Positions 42,824 to 51,518 of a stretch of DNA of 64,000 nt are shown here, in pieces. Every line of letters starts with the position of its first letter. Within the stretch, counting starts at the first letter, position 1. The DNA is taken from contig CAZJXP010000001.1 of the NCBI GenBank assembly GCA_964550175.1, positions 62,001 through 126,000 of the forward strand. Direction: 5' to 3'. The notes below the pieces were generated by a model that ran no database searches, was not told the DNA's origin, and saw only the letters and a program-made list of their open reading frames with translations. This DNA is from DSQK01 sp964550175. GTDB taxonomy: Archaea > Nanobdellota > Nanobdellia > Woesearchaeales > ARS49. The position numbers were made by a program, and so were the translations under genes.

Positions 42824-42866
42824 TGGATAGTGTGCATTCCTTGCGTTTGCTTGAGTCCCAGGTTAA

Positions 42867-42965
42867 CTTTTTACCGCCACAATTTGTCGAGTGTCGGTGT
42901 TGATTATCTACGACCTCACGCTGACTCAAAATCTGCGCAGGAGAGCAACGATAGGGCCAGCAAAC
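42867..42965 (+). repeat. Box-hairpin intergenic element (copy 7, family B)
   Basis: CTTTTTACCG at 42867-42876, then GTCGG...CTGAC around the loop ATCTACGACCTCAC and AAAATCTGCG. Compared with the 36.7-kb copy, the inner stem changes CCGAC to CTGAC but still pairs, and the loop is unchanged over 14 bases. Confidence 0.68.
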
Positions 42966-42968
42966 TAT

Positions 42969-43817
42969 TTACAACGCCTTCTTCAAGGCAGCGATCGCGA
43001 CTTCGACCTGGTCGTCCGTCGGTTGTCGCGTGGTTAACTTCTGCACCCACATGCCTGGCAGAGCCAAGATTCGAACAACTGCATACTTCGACGTGCCCGT
43101 GAACTTCAGCACTTCGTAGGAAATGCCCGCGATCAACGGGATGACAATGATTCGTGACAATACGTTCCAGTACCATTCGGGGAACGAGATGAACGAAAAC
43201 GCGACGATGCTCACGGCGATGACGAACACGATCAGGCTCGTCCCGCAGCGCGGATGGATGGTCGAGAACTTCTGGACGTTCTTCGGAATCAACGGCAACT
43301 TTGCTTCGTAGCAGTGCACGGCCTTGTGCTCCGCGCCGTGATACTGGAACAATCGCTTGACGTCCTTCATCAGCGAGATCGCGATGATGTATACGAGGAA
43401 CATGAGCAATCGGAGAACTCCATCAATCGCGCTGAAAACGAACGAACGGTCTTCCGTCATCAACCGGGTGAAGTAGTACGGCAACACGACGAACAGGCCG
43501 ATTGCTAAAACGAACGAGAACACCATCGTGATGACCATTTCGGTGTTCGAAATCTTTTCATCATTACCAGCCTGCTGGTTCGCGCTCCAAGAAAGCATTT
43601 TCAGACCGATGACGAGCATCTCGCAGAGGAATACAACGCCTCGGATAACGGGCAATCGGAGAAACATACTCTTGCGCGTCGCGCTCTTGTGCGCGAACCG
43701 CGTCGTGATGATCTTGCCGTCCTTTCGCACGGCCGCGGCCACTGCATCGGGCCCTTTCATCATCACGCCCTCGATGATCGCCTGCCCGCCGATGTACACC
43801 TTCTTTTCAGTTTTCAT
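42969..43817 (-). CDS. DUF1385 membrane protein
   Basis: The protein has 282 residues. The conserved N-terminus YIGGQAIIEGVMMKGPD and the YHGAEHKAVHCYE box followed by HPRCGTSLI are diagnostic of DUF1385 (YqhQ family), a membrane protein with conserved His/Cys residues. Several membrane helices are present. Its biochemical role is unknown. It overlaps the next gene start (ATGA). Confidence 0.88.
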   Translation of the reverse strand: MKTEKKVYIGGQAIIEGVMMKGPDAVAAAVRKDGKIITTRFAHKSATRKSMFLRLPVIRGVVFLCEMLVIGLKMLSWSANQQAGNDEKISNTEMVITMVFSFVLAIGLFVVLPYYFTRLMTEDRSFVFSAIDGVLRLLMFLVYIIAISLMKDVKRLFQYHGAEHKAVHCYEAKLPLIPKNVQKFSTIHPRCGTSLIVFVIAVSIVAFSFISFPEWYWNVLSRIIVIPLIAGISYEVLKFTGTSKYAVVRILALPGMWVQKLTTRQPTDDQVEVAIAALKKAL

Positions 43818-44428
43818 AACGTTATTGACCTGTCAACGTCCAGTATTTCGACCTTAATAGGCGGCTCCACAAGCTCCTTGAAGAGTTCTGCATCGTCGCG
43901 GGTGCCTGAAGTGCTGCCGTAATGCGTGGGGATTGCGAGCTTTGGTTTAATAATGTTTACTGCCAGTGCAGCCTTCTTGGCGGACATCGTCCAAGTTCCT
44001 CCCACAGAAATGAGCACGATGTCCGGCGTGCCGAGCTTTTCGGGAATCTCGTCCGTGTCGCCCGCAAAGTAGAGCGTCTTGTTTTCGATGGTAATTAACC
44101 AGCCCAAGGATTCCGACGTCATGTTTCTGCGCTTGATGAGGGCTTTCACCGCTTTTATTTTTGTGTTATCCTCGAACGTGATTTCATCGCCCGGGACGAA
44201 CGGCCGGCAGCCGTACAGCTCGGACGCGACTTCCTTCGTGCCGATTATGTGCGTGCCGTCGACCATCAATTTCTTCACAATCGCGTGGCTGAAATGGTCG
44301 TAGTCGTTCTTCGAAATCAGAATGAGGTTCGCGAACCCAGAATATTCGCCGGCGTACGGGTCGAGATAGATGGTCCTGCCGTTCGATTCGAGCTTGAACG
44401 AATGGTGGCCGAGCCAAGTGAGACGCAT
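43814..44428 (-). CDS. Metallo-beta-lactamase-fold protein with altered metal motif
   Basis: The protein has 204 residues. MRLTWLGHHSFKL, LDPYAG, FAGDTDEIP and the late IPTHYG match the UPF0173-like metal-dependent hydrolase group. The key HxHxDH motif reads KNDYDH (LISKNDYDHFSH), so the first two histidines are Lys and Asp. It may bind metal differently or be inactive. The frame runs upstream over srp54 on the other strand, but TTTATAAA at 44450-44457 fixes the start at 44428. Confidence 0.8.
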   Translation of the reverse strand: MRLTWLGHHSFKLESNGRTIYLDPYAGEYSGFANLILISKNDYDHFSHAIVKKLMVDGTHIIGTKEVASELYGCRPFVPGDEITFEDNTKIKAVKALIKRRNMTSESLGWLITIENKTLYFAGDTDEIPEKLGTPDIVLISVGGTWTMSAKKAALAVNIIKPKLAIPTHYGSTSGTRDDAELFKELVEPPIKVEILDVDRSITL

Positions 44429-44449
44429 AGTCACACATGTGCAGAAGTA

Positions 44450-44457
44450 TTTATAAA
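44450..44457. promoter_or_regulatory. Palindromic TATA box shared by divergent MBL and SRP54 genes
   Basis: TTTATAAA is its own reverse complement. It lies 31 nt before the SRP54 ATG (44481) and 29 nt before the MBL-fold ATG (44428). No other box lies in the 52-bp gap. Both genes therefore seem to be driven in opposite directions from one site. Confidence 0.7.
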
Positions 44458-44480
44458 GGATTTCGTCGCTAACTAACTCT

Positions 44481-45821
44481 ATGGTTTTGGAAAAGTTGGG
44501 CGATTCATTGAAAGGCACGCTCGCGAAGATAGCGAAAGCGATGTTCGTCGATGACAAGCTCATCAATGAACTCGTCAAGGACATCCAACGAGCATTATTG
44601 CAGGCCGACATCAACGTCAAACTTGTCTTTGAGTTAACCAAGAAAATCAAGGACCGATTCTCGAACGAACAGACAGCGCCGGGACTGACGAAGAAAGAGC
44701 AGCTCATCAACATCGTCTACGAAGAGCTCGTGCAGTTCGTCGGCGGCACCAAGACCGGCATCACGATTGACCAAACGAAGAAGCCGTTCACCATCATGCT
44801 TGTCGGACTGTTCGGCTCGGGAAAAACGACCAGCATCGGCAAGCTCGCGAAGTATTTTACCAAGCGAGGAATGAAAGTCGCGGCATTAGGACTTGACGTC
44901 TACCGTCCGGCTGCGATGAACCAGCTGGAACAAGTCAGCAAGCAAGCCGGCATTCCGGTGTTCACGAGCCGAACCGAGAAGGACCCGCTCAAAATCATCG
45001 CCGCAAACGAAAAGGAATTCCACAAGTACGACATCCTTTTGGCAGACACGGCCGGTCGCGACGCGCTAAGCGCGGACTTGATCAAAGAAATAACTGCGGT
45101 TCATGACAAACTGCAGCCGCAAGAAGTTCTCCTTGTTATTTCCGCAGATATCGGACAAACAGCACAATCACAAGCCCAAGCGTTCCACGACAGCTGCGGC
45201 GTAACCGGAGTCGTCGTCACGAAAATGGACGGCACGGCCAAGGGCGGCGGAGCATTGACAGCTTGCGCCGTCACCGGAGCTCCCGTAAAGTTCATCGGCG
45301 TAGGCGAAAAGCAAGACGATCTCGAACCGTTCAACCCGCAAGGATTCATCGGACGATTATTGGGCATGGGCGACCTGGAAGCGCTTTTGGAAAAAGCGAA
45401 AGACGCCATCACCGAAGAAGACTCCAAAGACCTGGAAAAGAAATTATTGAAAGGCGAATTCACCCTCATCGACTTGTATCAACAAATGGAAGCAATGTCC
45501 AAGATGGGCCCGCTCGGCAAAATCATGGAAATGATTCCGGGCATGGGCAACATCAAGATGCCAAAAGAGGCGTTACAATTACAGGAAGGCAAGTTGAAAA
45601 AATGGAAGTTCGCAATGGACTCCATGACCAAGCGAGAACTCGAAGAACCGGAAGAGATAGATGCGAACAGGATTGAGAGAATCGCGAAAGGATCCGGCAT
45701 CTCCACGAACGACATCCGCGACATGCTCAAACAATACCGACAGTCCAAGAAGCTCGTCAAGATGATGAAAGGCAACCCGGACAACCTGATGAAGAAGCTT
45801 CAGAAAGGAGGACTGAGATAG
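44481..45821 (+). CDS. srp54: Signal recognition particle GTPase SRP54
   Basis: The protein has 446 residues. Domains: helical N domain (1-85), G domain with GLFGSGKTTSIGKLA, DTAGRD, TKMDGTAKGGG, and the methionine-rich M domain (about 295-446) with MIPGMGNIKMP and RIERIAKGSG. It binds SRP RNA and signal peptides and targets ribosomes to the membrane. Shares its promoter with the MBL-fold gene. GGAGG near the 3' end serves the next gene. Confidence 0.96.
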   Translation: MVLEKLGDSLKGTLAKIAKAMFVDDKLINELVKDIQRALLQADINVKLVFELTKKIKDRFSNEQTAPGLTKKEQLINIVYEELVQFVGGTKTGITIDQTKKPFTIMLVGLFGSGKTTSIGKLAKYFTKRGMKVAALGLDVYRPAAMNQLEQVSKQAGIPVFTSRTEKDPLKIIAANEKEFHKYDILLADTAGRDALSADLIKEITAVHDKLQPQEVLLVISADIGQTAQSQAQAFHDSCGVTGVVVTKMDGTAKGGGALTACAVTGAPVKFIGVGEKQDDLEPFNPQGFIGRLLGMGDLEALLEKAKDAITEEDSKDLEKKLLKGEFTLIDLYQQMEAMSKMGPLGKIMEMIPGMGNIKMPKEALQLQEGKLKKWKFAMDSMTKRELEEPEEIDANRIERIAKGSGISTNDIRDMLKQYRQSKKLVKMMKGNPDNLMKKLQKGGLR

Positions 45822-46243
45822 TGGCAATCAAACCCGTGAAAGCATTGACCTTTTCTGTCTTGAACAACTCAATCGGTCGCAAATCGGCAACCGCGTTAAG
45901 CTTCTTTTGCGATGTCCTCAATAACACAATACTTATGGTGCCGAAAGACTCAGAACACATCGATTTTGCCGCGATTGTGCTCAACACCACCCCTGACGAC
46001 ATCCGTCAAGAGCCGTCAGTCGCGGCACATCTCGTGCCCGTTGTCCTCGAATTCACCCCGAACCACGACTTCGTGACCGGGATGCTTACGGGCACCTCAG
46101 GCATGGAAATCGCCTTCGGCGTAAAGCACACGAAAGAGCAATTAGACCGGGCGCACGGCATGGCCGTGGCTTTCGTCCAGAACGGAGATGTGCCCTTTGC
46201 CGAACAGGTGAAGGATATTGTAGTCCGACGGTGGCAAGCGTAA
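45821..46243 (+). CDS. Hypothetical protein, paralogue of 46537-46950
   Basis: The protein has 140 residues. GTG overlaps the SRP54 stop by one base (TAGTG), with GGAGG upstream. It shares with the protein at 46537 the pattern VP+..EH.DF....L.TT......QP...HL.PV......D...G.SG.E....V.HT+..L..AH....AFV..G. Likely tandem paralogues. No known family. Confidence 0.7.
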   Translation: MAIKPVKALTFSVLNNSIGRKSATALSFFCDVLNNTILMVPKDSEHIDFAAIVLNTTPDDIRQEPSVAAHLVPVVLEFTPNHDFVTGMLTGTSGMEIAFGVKHTKEQLDRAHGMAVAFVQNGDVPFAEQVKDIVVRRWQA

Positions 46244-46276
46244 GCTTTATATACTAGTTACTACTACTTAGTGGCT

Positions 46277-46540
46277 ATGTACGACATTATTGTGCCCGGT
46301 AATCAGTCGAACGCCCCTGCGCTCCCGGAAACCGCTACCATTGATGATTTGGTGAGCGCATTCGTGAAATTGGCCGTGACCGTGACCGAAGCGGAATTCT
46401 TCAACGACGCAAACCAATTGGCCCTCGACTATTTCTCCAAAAACCGATTGCGCTACCAAGAATTCCAGAAATGGCACGAACAAAACGCCCGAGACTACCC
46501 CCAAATCGTTGAGCATTTCATGAAGGTCATCGTCCGATGA
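46277..46540 (+). CDS. Hypothetical small helical protein
   Basis: The protein has 87 residues. TTTATATA at 46246-46253 lies 31 nt before the ATG at 46277, so the GTG at 46271 is rejected. The stop overlaps the next ATG (ATGA). No family recognised. Confidence 0.65.
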   Translation: MYDIIVPGNQSNAPALPETATIDDLVSAFVKLAVTVTEAEFFNDANQLALDYFSKNRLRYQEFQKWHEQNARDYPQIVEHFMKVIVR

Positions 46541-46950
46541 AACCGAAATCCTACTTGTATCTGACCTGGTCCGCGATCAGCCAGTTCGGCGACCGCAAGA
46601 AAGCCGGCCGCTTCAGCATTCTCATCAACGCAAACACTAAGGATGTGTTCGCCGTTCCCCGAAACATGGAGCACAAGGACTTCCTCTGCGGGCTCCTCCG
46701 CACAACCGCGGAAGCATTGACCGAACAACCCGAACTCATCACGCACCTCATCCCCGTCCACATCGACCTCAAGCCGGACTCGATTGAAATCATCACGGGA
46801 CTGAGCGGATTCGAACAAGTCTACCACGTTAGACACACTCGCGACAATCTCCACGCGGCGCACCAGCGCGCGAAAGCATTCGTCGCCCAAGGCGAAGTTG
46901 AATACCAGACTCTTGAAGAAAAAATAGATTACCGCTACGCGCTCAAGTAA
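46537..46950 (+). CDS. Hypothetical protein, paralogue of 45821-46243
   Basis: The protein has 137 residues. It aligns with the 45821 protein over about 90 residues (VPRNMEHKDF, TTAEALTEQPELITHLIPVHIDL, VRHTRDNLHAAHQRAKAFVAQG). It is coupled by ATGA to the small gene before it. Function unknown. Confidence 0.7.
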   Translation: MKPKSYLYLTWSAISQFGDRKKAGRFSILINANTKDVFAVPRNMEHKDFLCGLLRTTAEALTEQPELITHLIPVHIDLKPDSIEIITGLSGFEQVYHVRHTRDNLHAAHQRAKAFVAQGEVEYQTLEEKIDYRYALK

Positions 46951-47458
46951 TTCCGACAAATTTCTTAATAATGCCTGCATTCATGACTTCCGGATGGAAA
47001 ATGCAGCCGTACTGTTCTCGGCCTTTGACTTTGACCAATGCGGGTTTCTTGTCTACGGTTGCCAAGATATCAAGCCCTTCAACAGATTTCGTGTGCAAGA
47101 AGTACGCATTAAACGTCCCTTCGCAGAACGGATTCACGTCAACAACCTCGACCGGATGCACCCCGATGCGCTCTTGATTCACTAACTTTCCGCCGTGCGC
47201 TAACGCTAACACTTGCATCCCTGCGCAGATGCCCAAGACCGGCTTCTTGAATGTCTTCAGCCAGTCAAACTTCTTCGTCAAATACTTGAAATCTGCCAAC
47301 GCTGTCCCTGTGATGATGATTTCGGATGCTGATGCGAGGTCTTCTGGCCTTATTTTGTCAAATCTTTTGACAGCGCACTCGCCTACGAGCTTCACAATAG
47401 GAGCAACGAATTCAAGTTCACTTAATTTGTCAGAACACGTGCTGATGACGAGCATCAT
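46943..47458 (-). CDS. Class I glutamine amidotransferase domain protein
   Basis: The protein has 171 residues. LGICAGMQ carries the nucleophilic cysteine, and CIFHPEV the catalytic histidine and glutamate; VVDVNPF and FLHTKSV lie between. It resembles the stand-alone GuaA amidotransferase subunit of archaea, but partner and substrate cannot be fixed. Last gene of a six-gene operon beginning with lysS. Two adjacent ATGs exist (47458 and 47455). Confidence 0.82.
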   Translation of the reverse strand: MMLVISTCSDKLSELEFVAPIVKLVGECAVKRFDKIRPEDLASASEIIITGTALADFKYLTKKFDWLKTFKKPVLGICAGMQVLALAHGGKLVNQERIGVHPVEVVDVNPFCEGTFNAYFLHTKSVEGLDILATVDKKPALVKVKGREQYGCIFHPEVMNAGIIKKFVGIT

Positions 47459-48129
47459 TCCAGCTCCGCGGCGTCGATGCTGAAGGTGCCGCTGAACTTC
47501 TCGTACTTCTGCGAATGCTTGGTGATCTTGATGGATTTCTTAAAACACGGAGCGTCCAGCACGGTCGTCTCGATTTCACCGCCCTCGCCTGCCGGGTTGA
47601 TCTTGTGCGTTTCGGCAGCTTTCGCCAACTTCTTCACCATCGCGGCATCAATCTTCTTACCAAGATAGGACGCGTCCAACGGCTCGGCAAAGACTCCTGA
47701 GATGACTGCGGTGATTTTGTTCTTAACCACATCGTTCAACAACTCAACCTGGTCCAGCAGCCACAACGGGCTGAAGCACCACAAATTCAGCTCGTGACAG
47801 ATTTGCTGGATTCTTGTTGATTGGTACGTCGACCTCACGGCTCCTGTGACGATGCCGTGCAGTTTGTACTTCCGTTTCGCGCTCTGCAACGCATTCTTGA
47901 GATCTTTCAGCTCAGTCTCTTTCTCGCCTTTAGTGACGACACTCACGAGCGGCAGCTTCATCGCTTCCGCTTGAATTTTCGTGATGTCAATGTTCGGCGT
48001 GTGGAACATGAAACTTTCTTTGTTCAGCGAAACCAACGTGATTAAACAAGAAATCTTGTGGCACTCCTTTGCCTTCAGCAACGCGAGCGTCGAATCCTTT
48101 CCGCCAGAATACAGGACGCCGAGGTTCAT
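47455..48129 (-). CDS. dph6: Diphthine-ammonia ligase
   Basis: The protein has 224 residues. PP-loop YSGGKDST at the N-terminus and GEGGEIETTVLDAP near the end are diagnostic of the DUF71/ATP_bind_4 family that amidates diphthine on elongation factor 2. HGIVTGAVRSTYQSTRI and SPLWLLDQ fit too. Overlaps both neighbours by ATGA. Confidence 0.93.
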   Translation of the reverse strand: MNLGVLYSGGKDSTLALLKAKECHKISCLITLVSLNKESFMFHTPNIDITKIQAEAMKLPLVSVVTKGEKETELKDLKNALQSAKRKYKLHGIVTGAVRSTYQSTRIQQICHELNLWCFSPLWLLDQVELLNDVVKNKITAVISGVFAEPLDASYLGKKIDAAMVKKLAKAAETHKINPAGEGGEIETTVLDAPCFKKSIKITKHSQKYEKFSGTFSIDAAELE

Positions 48130-48485
48130 TTCAGCAAAATCGTCTTCATCTTGAACTTCTTCGCCGAATTGCGGATCGGATGAGCGATTGCCGGTTCAGG
48201 CGACACAATAACCGCCTCTGCACCGTATTTCTTCTGAGCATAGCTCAAAAGAGTATCCAACGCGTTGAAGTTCTCATCTCCAGTACTCTTGACGGTCTTG
48301 AACAGCAAATCAATCTTCGCGCTATCCGACACCTTCTTCAGCGCGTCGATATTTCCTGTGGCCCACGGCAACGGAAACTTCGGCTCCATCGACATCAAGC
48401 ACACGGGAACGTGATTATTTTCGGTAGCCCACGCTATGACTGCTTGAGCGTTCTGTTTTCCTGAAATCCATAATGCGACTTTCAT
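48126..48485 (-). CDS. Degenerate Dph6-like PP-loop protein
   Basis: The protein has 119 residues. It looks like the N-terminal half of its neighbour: ALWISGKQNAQAVIAWA takes the place of the PP-loop (SGGKDS is changed to SGKQNA), and GAEAVIVSPEPAIAHPIRNSAKKF aligns with GIVTGAVRSTYQSTRIQQIC. The nucleotide-binding residues and the C-terminal half are missing, so it is probably non-catalytic. Coupled by ATGA on both sides. Confidence 0.65.
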   Translation of the reverse strand: MKVALWISGKQNAQAVIAWATENNHVPVCLMSMEPKFPLPWATGNIDALKKVSDSAKIDLLFKTVKSTGDENFNALDTLLSYAQKKYGAEAVIVSPEPAIAHPIRNSAKKFKMKTILLK

Positions 48486-49549
48486 TGTTCCTCCCCCTTC
48501 TTGATGACTACTTTGCCTTTCTCCATCGTGATTGTTATTTCGTCCTGCTCGGACAGCTTTGTCAGCGTCGTGACGACGTCCGGCAACAGTATTCTTGTGC
48601 CACGGAACTCCGGATGAGTTATTATCTCTTTCTCCGGCACGACCTCCTTGATGGCCAAACCGGCTTGCTTCATGCGGAACTGCTTTGACTGGGCGTACAA
48701 GTACTTTGCGATATGCTGCGCGACGTTAATCCCGGTCGCGCGCGTGATGCCCTGCAATCCGGGTGAGAGATTGATTTCAATAACCAACGGCTTGCCCTTC
48801 GAGACGAGCATATCCACGGCGCAGATGTCAGCGCCGACCGCGCGCGCTGTGTCAATCGCAATCTTCTTCGCGTAGGCGTCAAGCTCGCACGCGATAGCCG
48901 AGCCGCCGGCGTGGATGTTCGCGCGCTTCTCGCCCTCGGCAGCCGTGCGCTTCATCGCCGCGACGACGGTGTCGCCGATGACGAACGCTCTCGTATCCGT
49001 GCCATTGGTTTCAATGTATTCCTGCATCAGGAAGGGCTGCTTCAACAGCGCAAGCGCATCAACCATCGAGCTCGCGCTCTCGAAACTATCGGCCAACATA
49101 ACTCCCTTGCCGTGCGTGCCTGCCGGCAACTTCATGACAACAGGATAATCAATCTTCTTCAACAGCTTCTTTCCGGCTTCGGCCGTCGAAACGACATACG
49201 TCTTCGGTTGCGGCACATTAGCCGTCTGCAGTTTCAAGTGCGTCAGCAGCTTGTCGTGCCCCGCCGTGAACGCGCCCGGACGAATTGGCATATACGTGTC
49301 CTTGCCGAGAATCGTCGTTAATGACCTGAGTAACGAGACAAATCGAAACGAGCCCTTCGCATAGATGCAATCGTAGGTTTTCGTCAGCAGCTTGCCTTCG
49401 TAGAATACTTGCGGCTCTTTGCCGCCCAGCGAGACTTCGAACTCCTTGATGTCGAACAAATCCACTTGGTCGAACGTCTTGTTCAGCTCCTCGGCTATCC
49501 ATTTTGAAGAAAGGCTTCCTTGCGAGATAAGCGCGACTCGCATCGTCAT
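48482..49549 (-). CDS. RimK-like ATP-grasp ligase
   Basis: The protein has 355 residues. ATP-grasp features: KLLTHLKLQTANVPQPKTYVV, VMKLPAGTHGKGVML, LMQEYIET, DTRAFVIGD and the metal site INLSPGLQG. The family adds amino acids to proteins or cofactors (RimK, LysX, F420 ligases). The C-terminal 55 residues form an extra small domain (IITHPEFRGTRILLPD) similar in feel to a beta-barrel. It neighbours a retropepsin-like gene, a known partner arrangement for RimK. Confidence 0.88.
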   Translation of the reverse strand: MTMRVALISQGSLSSKWIAEELNKTFDQVDLFDIKEFEVSLGGKEPQVFYEGKLLTKTYDCIYAKGSFRFVSLLRSLTTILGKDTYMPIRPGAFTAGHDKLLTHLKLQTANVPQPKTYVVSTAEAGKKLLKKIDYPVVMKLPAGTHGKGVMLADSFESASSMVDALALLKQPFLMQEYIETNGTDTRAFVIGDTVVAAMKRTAAEGEKRANIHAGGSAIACELDAYAKKIAIDTARAVGADICAVDMLVSKGKPLVIEINLSPGLQGITRATGINVAQHIAKYLYAQSKQFRMKQAGLAIKEVVPEKEIITHPEFRGTRILLPDVVTTLTKLSEQDEITITMEKGKVVIKKGEEQ

Positions 49550-49550
49550 C

Positions 49551-49898
49551 TTACGCGTCCTTCGCGGGGTCGATCAGGAACCTGCGCTTGAGAATGTTTT
49601 GGCCAATGAGCACTTTGTATTTCAGATGCGCGCGATCGGCTAATGTGAATTCCATGTTCATTTTTCTTTTGCCGATGATGACTCGCTGCTTGATGACCCC
49701 GCGCGTTCTAATTCCGTGCGCGCTCTTGATGACTGCCTTCTTGAACTCCGCGCTGGCTTCGATTTCAGCGGCAAGCTTTGCATCGATGCTGCTTTTCGTC
49801 GCGCCTGTGTCAATTCGAGCAAGAATCTTCTTGTCGCCGTGCTTGCCGATGAGAATGACTTCCTCCACCAATCCCACTACGGTTTTGCCTTCCGTCAT
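49551..49898 (-). CDS. Retropepsin-like RimK-associated protease
   Basis: The protein has 115 residues. ARIDTGATKSSID contains the single-domain aspartic protease motif DTGA, and KVLIGQNIL near the end matches the second signature. This is the PF05618-type protein usually found beside RimK-like ligases. As a homodimer it could process a substrate of the ligase, an inference. ATGA-coupled to lysS. Confidence 0.85.
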   Translation of the reverse strand: MTEGKTVVGLVEEVILIGKHGDKKILARIDTGATKSSIDAKLAAEIEASAEFKKAVIKSAHGIRTRGVIKQRVIIGKRKMNMEFTLADRAHLKYKVLIGQNILKRRFLIDPAKDA

Positions 49899-51394
49899 TT
49901 CTTTCCCTCAATCTTTCCGGTTTCCACATTGTGCCCTTCGGGCTTCATCGTCGGGAACAGGATGATGTCGCGGATGCTCGCCTGGTTGGTGAACAGCATG
50001 ATCATGCGGTCGACGCCGAAGCCCAGTCCGCCAGTAGGAGGCATGCCATGCTCGATCGCGCGAACGAAATCCTCATCCATCGGATGGGCTTCCTCGGATC
50101 CTGTTCGGAGCTGCAACGCCTGGACTTCCAACAGTTGGCGTTGCAACACCGGATCGTTCAACTCAGAGTAAGCGTTCGTGACTTCCCAGCCGTTGATGTA
50201 CGACTCGAAGCGCTCCACGTACTGCGGGCTTCCGTTGCGCAACGGCTTGCACAACGGCGTCGTCTCAATTGGCTGGTCGGTCAAGTGCGTCGGCTGCACC
50301 AAGTGCGGCTCGACGAGCTTTGAAATTTCGGCTATTGCCGCGCCGCGCGACCAGGGCTGCGGAATCTTGAGCTTGTTTTTCTGGATCTCGCGCTTCAAGT
50401 CCTCATCGCCGAGCTTTTCGGCGTCGATGTGCGCGAACTCCTTGATGGCCTGAAGCATCGGCAGTCGTTTCCAGGGCTTCTTGACATCAATAGTCTTCCC
50501 CTGGTACTCAAACTTTGTTGAACCTAACACTTTCTTCGCGACGTACTCATAGCAGTCTTCCGTCAAGGACATCATGTCCGTGTAGTCGGCATACGCCTGG
50601 TAGCATTCCAAACTCGTGAACTCAGGATTGTGCGTCGTGTCGATGCCTTCGTTGCGGAACTGGTGGCCGATCTCGAACACCTTCTCAAATCCGCCGACAA
50701 TCAAGCGTTTCAAGTGCAGCTCGGGCGAGATGCGCAAGAACATCTGCATGTTGAGGTCGTGATGGTGCGTGACAAACGGCCGAGCGTTCGCGCCGCCGTA
50801 CATCGTCTGCAAAATGGGGGTTTCGACTTCCAGGAATCCCTTTTCGCGGAAGAAATCCTTGATGGCATTCATGATCTTGATTCTTGTGAACGAGACTTTG
50901 CGGACGTCCTCGTTCATCACGAGGTCTACGTAGCGCTGCCGGTAACGCAATTCAACATCCTGCAATCCATGGAACTTGTCCGGCAACGGACGGATTGACT
51001 TGCTGAGCATCTCGAACTGCGCGACCTCAACCGTGATTTCGCCCGACCGCGTGGCGAGAACGGTTCCGTGCACGCCGATCCAGTCGCCGATGTCAAACAG
51101 CTTCAGCTGTTCGTACGTTTTGAGATTTTCCTCTTTGAAATAGATTTGGAGCTTGCCGGACTGGTCAAGGATGTGCGCGAACGCGATCTTGCCCATTTTT
51201 CTTAAGGAAACGATGCGGCCCGCTACTGATACTTTGTCCGGCGACTTCTCTTCCGGCTTGAGCTTGTAGTGCGCGAGAATGTCCGCCGCGCTGTGCGTGC
51301 GCTTGAACGAGTACGGATACGGATTTATGCCCAGGCTGCGCAAATCCTGCAGCTTGCGGATGCGCTCGTCAATAAGCTCCTTTTCGGTCGGCAT
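49895..51394 (-). CDS. lysS: Lysyl-tRNA synthetase, class II
   Basis: The protein has 499 residues. An OB-fold anticodon-binding domain (about 55-150) precedes the class II core with RYRQRYVDL, RIKIMNAIKDFFREKGFLEVETPIL, FRNEGID...HNPEFTSLE and GLGFGVDRMIM (motif 3). Many archaea use the class I enzyme instead, so a class II LysRS hints at bacterial-type origin. The ATG at 51394 lies 32 nt after a TTTAAAA box; a TTG two codons upstream is less likely. Confidence 0.95.
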   Translation of the reverse strand: MPTEKELIDERIRKLQDLRSLGINPYPYSFKRTHSAADILAHYKLKPEEKSPDKVSVAGRIVSLRKMGKIAFAHILDQSGKLQIYFKEENLKTYEQLKLFDIGDWIGVHGTVLATRSGEITVEVAQFEMLSKSIRPLPDKFHGLQDVELRYRQRYVDLVMNEDVRKVSFTRIKIMNAIKDFFREKGFLEVETPILQTMYGGANARPFVTHHHDLNMQMFLRISPELHLKRLIVGGFEKVFEIGHQFRNEGIDTTHNPEFTSLECYQAYADYTDMMSLTEDCYEYVAKKVLGSTKFEYQGKTIDVKKPWKRLPMLQAIKEFAHIDAEKLGDEDLKREIQKNKLKIPQPWSRGAAIAEISKLVEPHLVQPTHLTDQPIETTPLCKPLRNGSPQYVERFESYINGWEVTNAYSELNDPVLQRQLLEVQALQLRTGSEEAHPMDEDFVRAIEHGMPPTGGLGFGVDRMIMLFTNQASIRDIILFPTMKPEGHNVETGKIEGKK

Positions 51395-51518
51395 ACCCAA
51401 GTCTCAGGGAATCGGGTTTTTAAACGTTGTGGGAACCCTCGAAAACCGTCGAAACGTTTATAAAGCGCATTCACGAAAAATGAGTGTAACGATACTATAG
51501 TGATTACAGGGGGAATTG

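Noticed and set aside
44429..44713. Upstream extension of the MBL-fold gene
   Set aside because: It runs antisense into SRP54 and ignores the shared TATA box.
51480..51500. Short MSVTIL frame before the kinase-like gene
   Set aside because: It is not at the leaderless distance from the box and does not overlap the next start.
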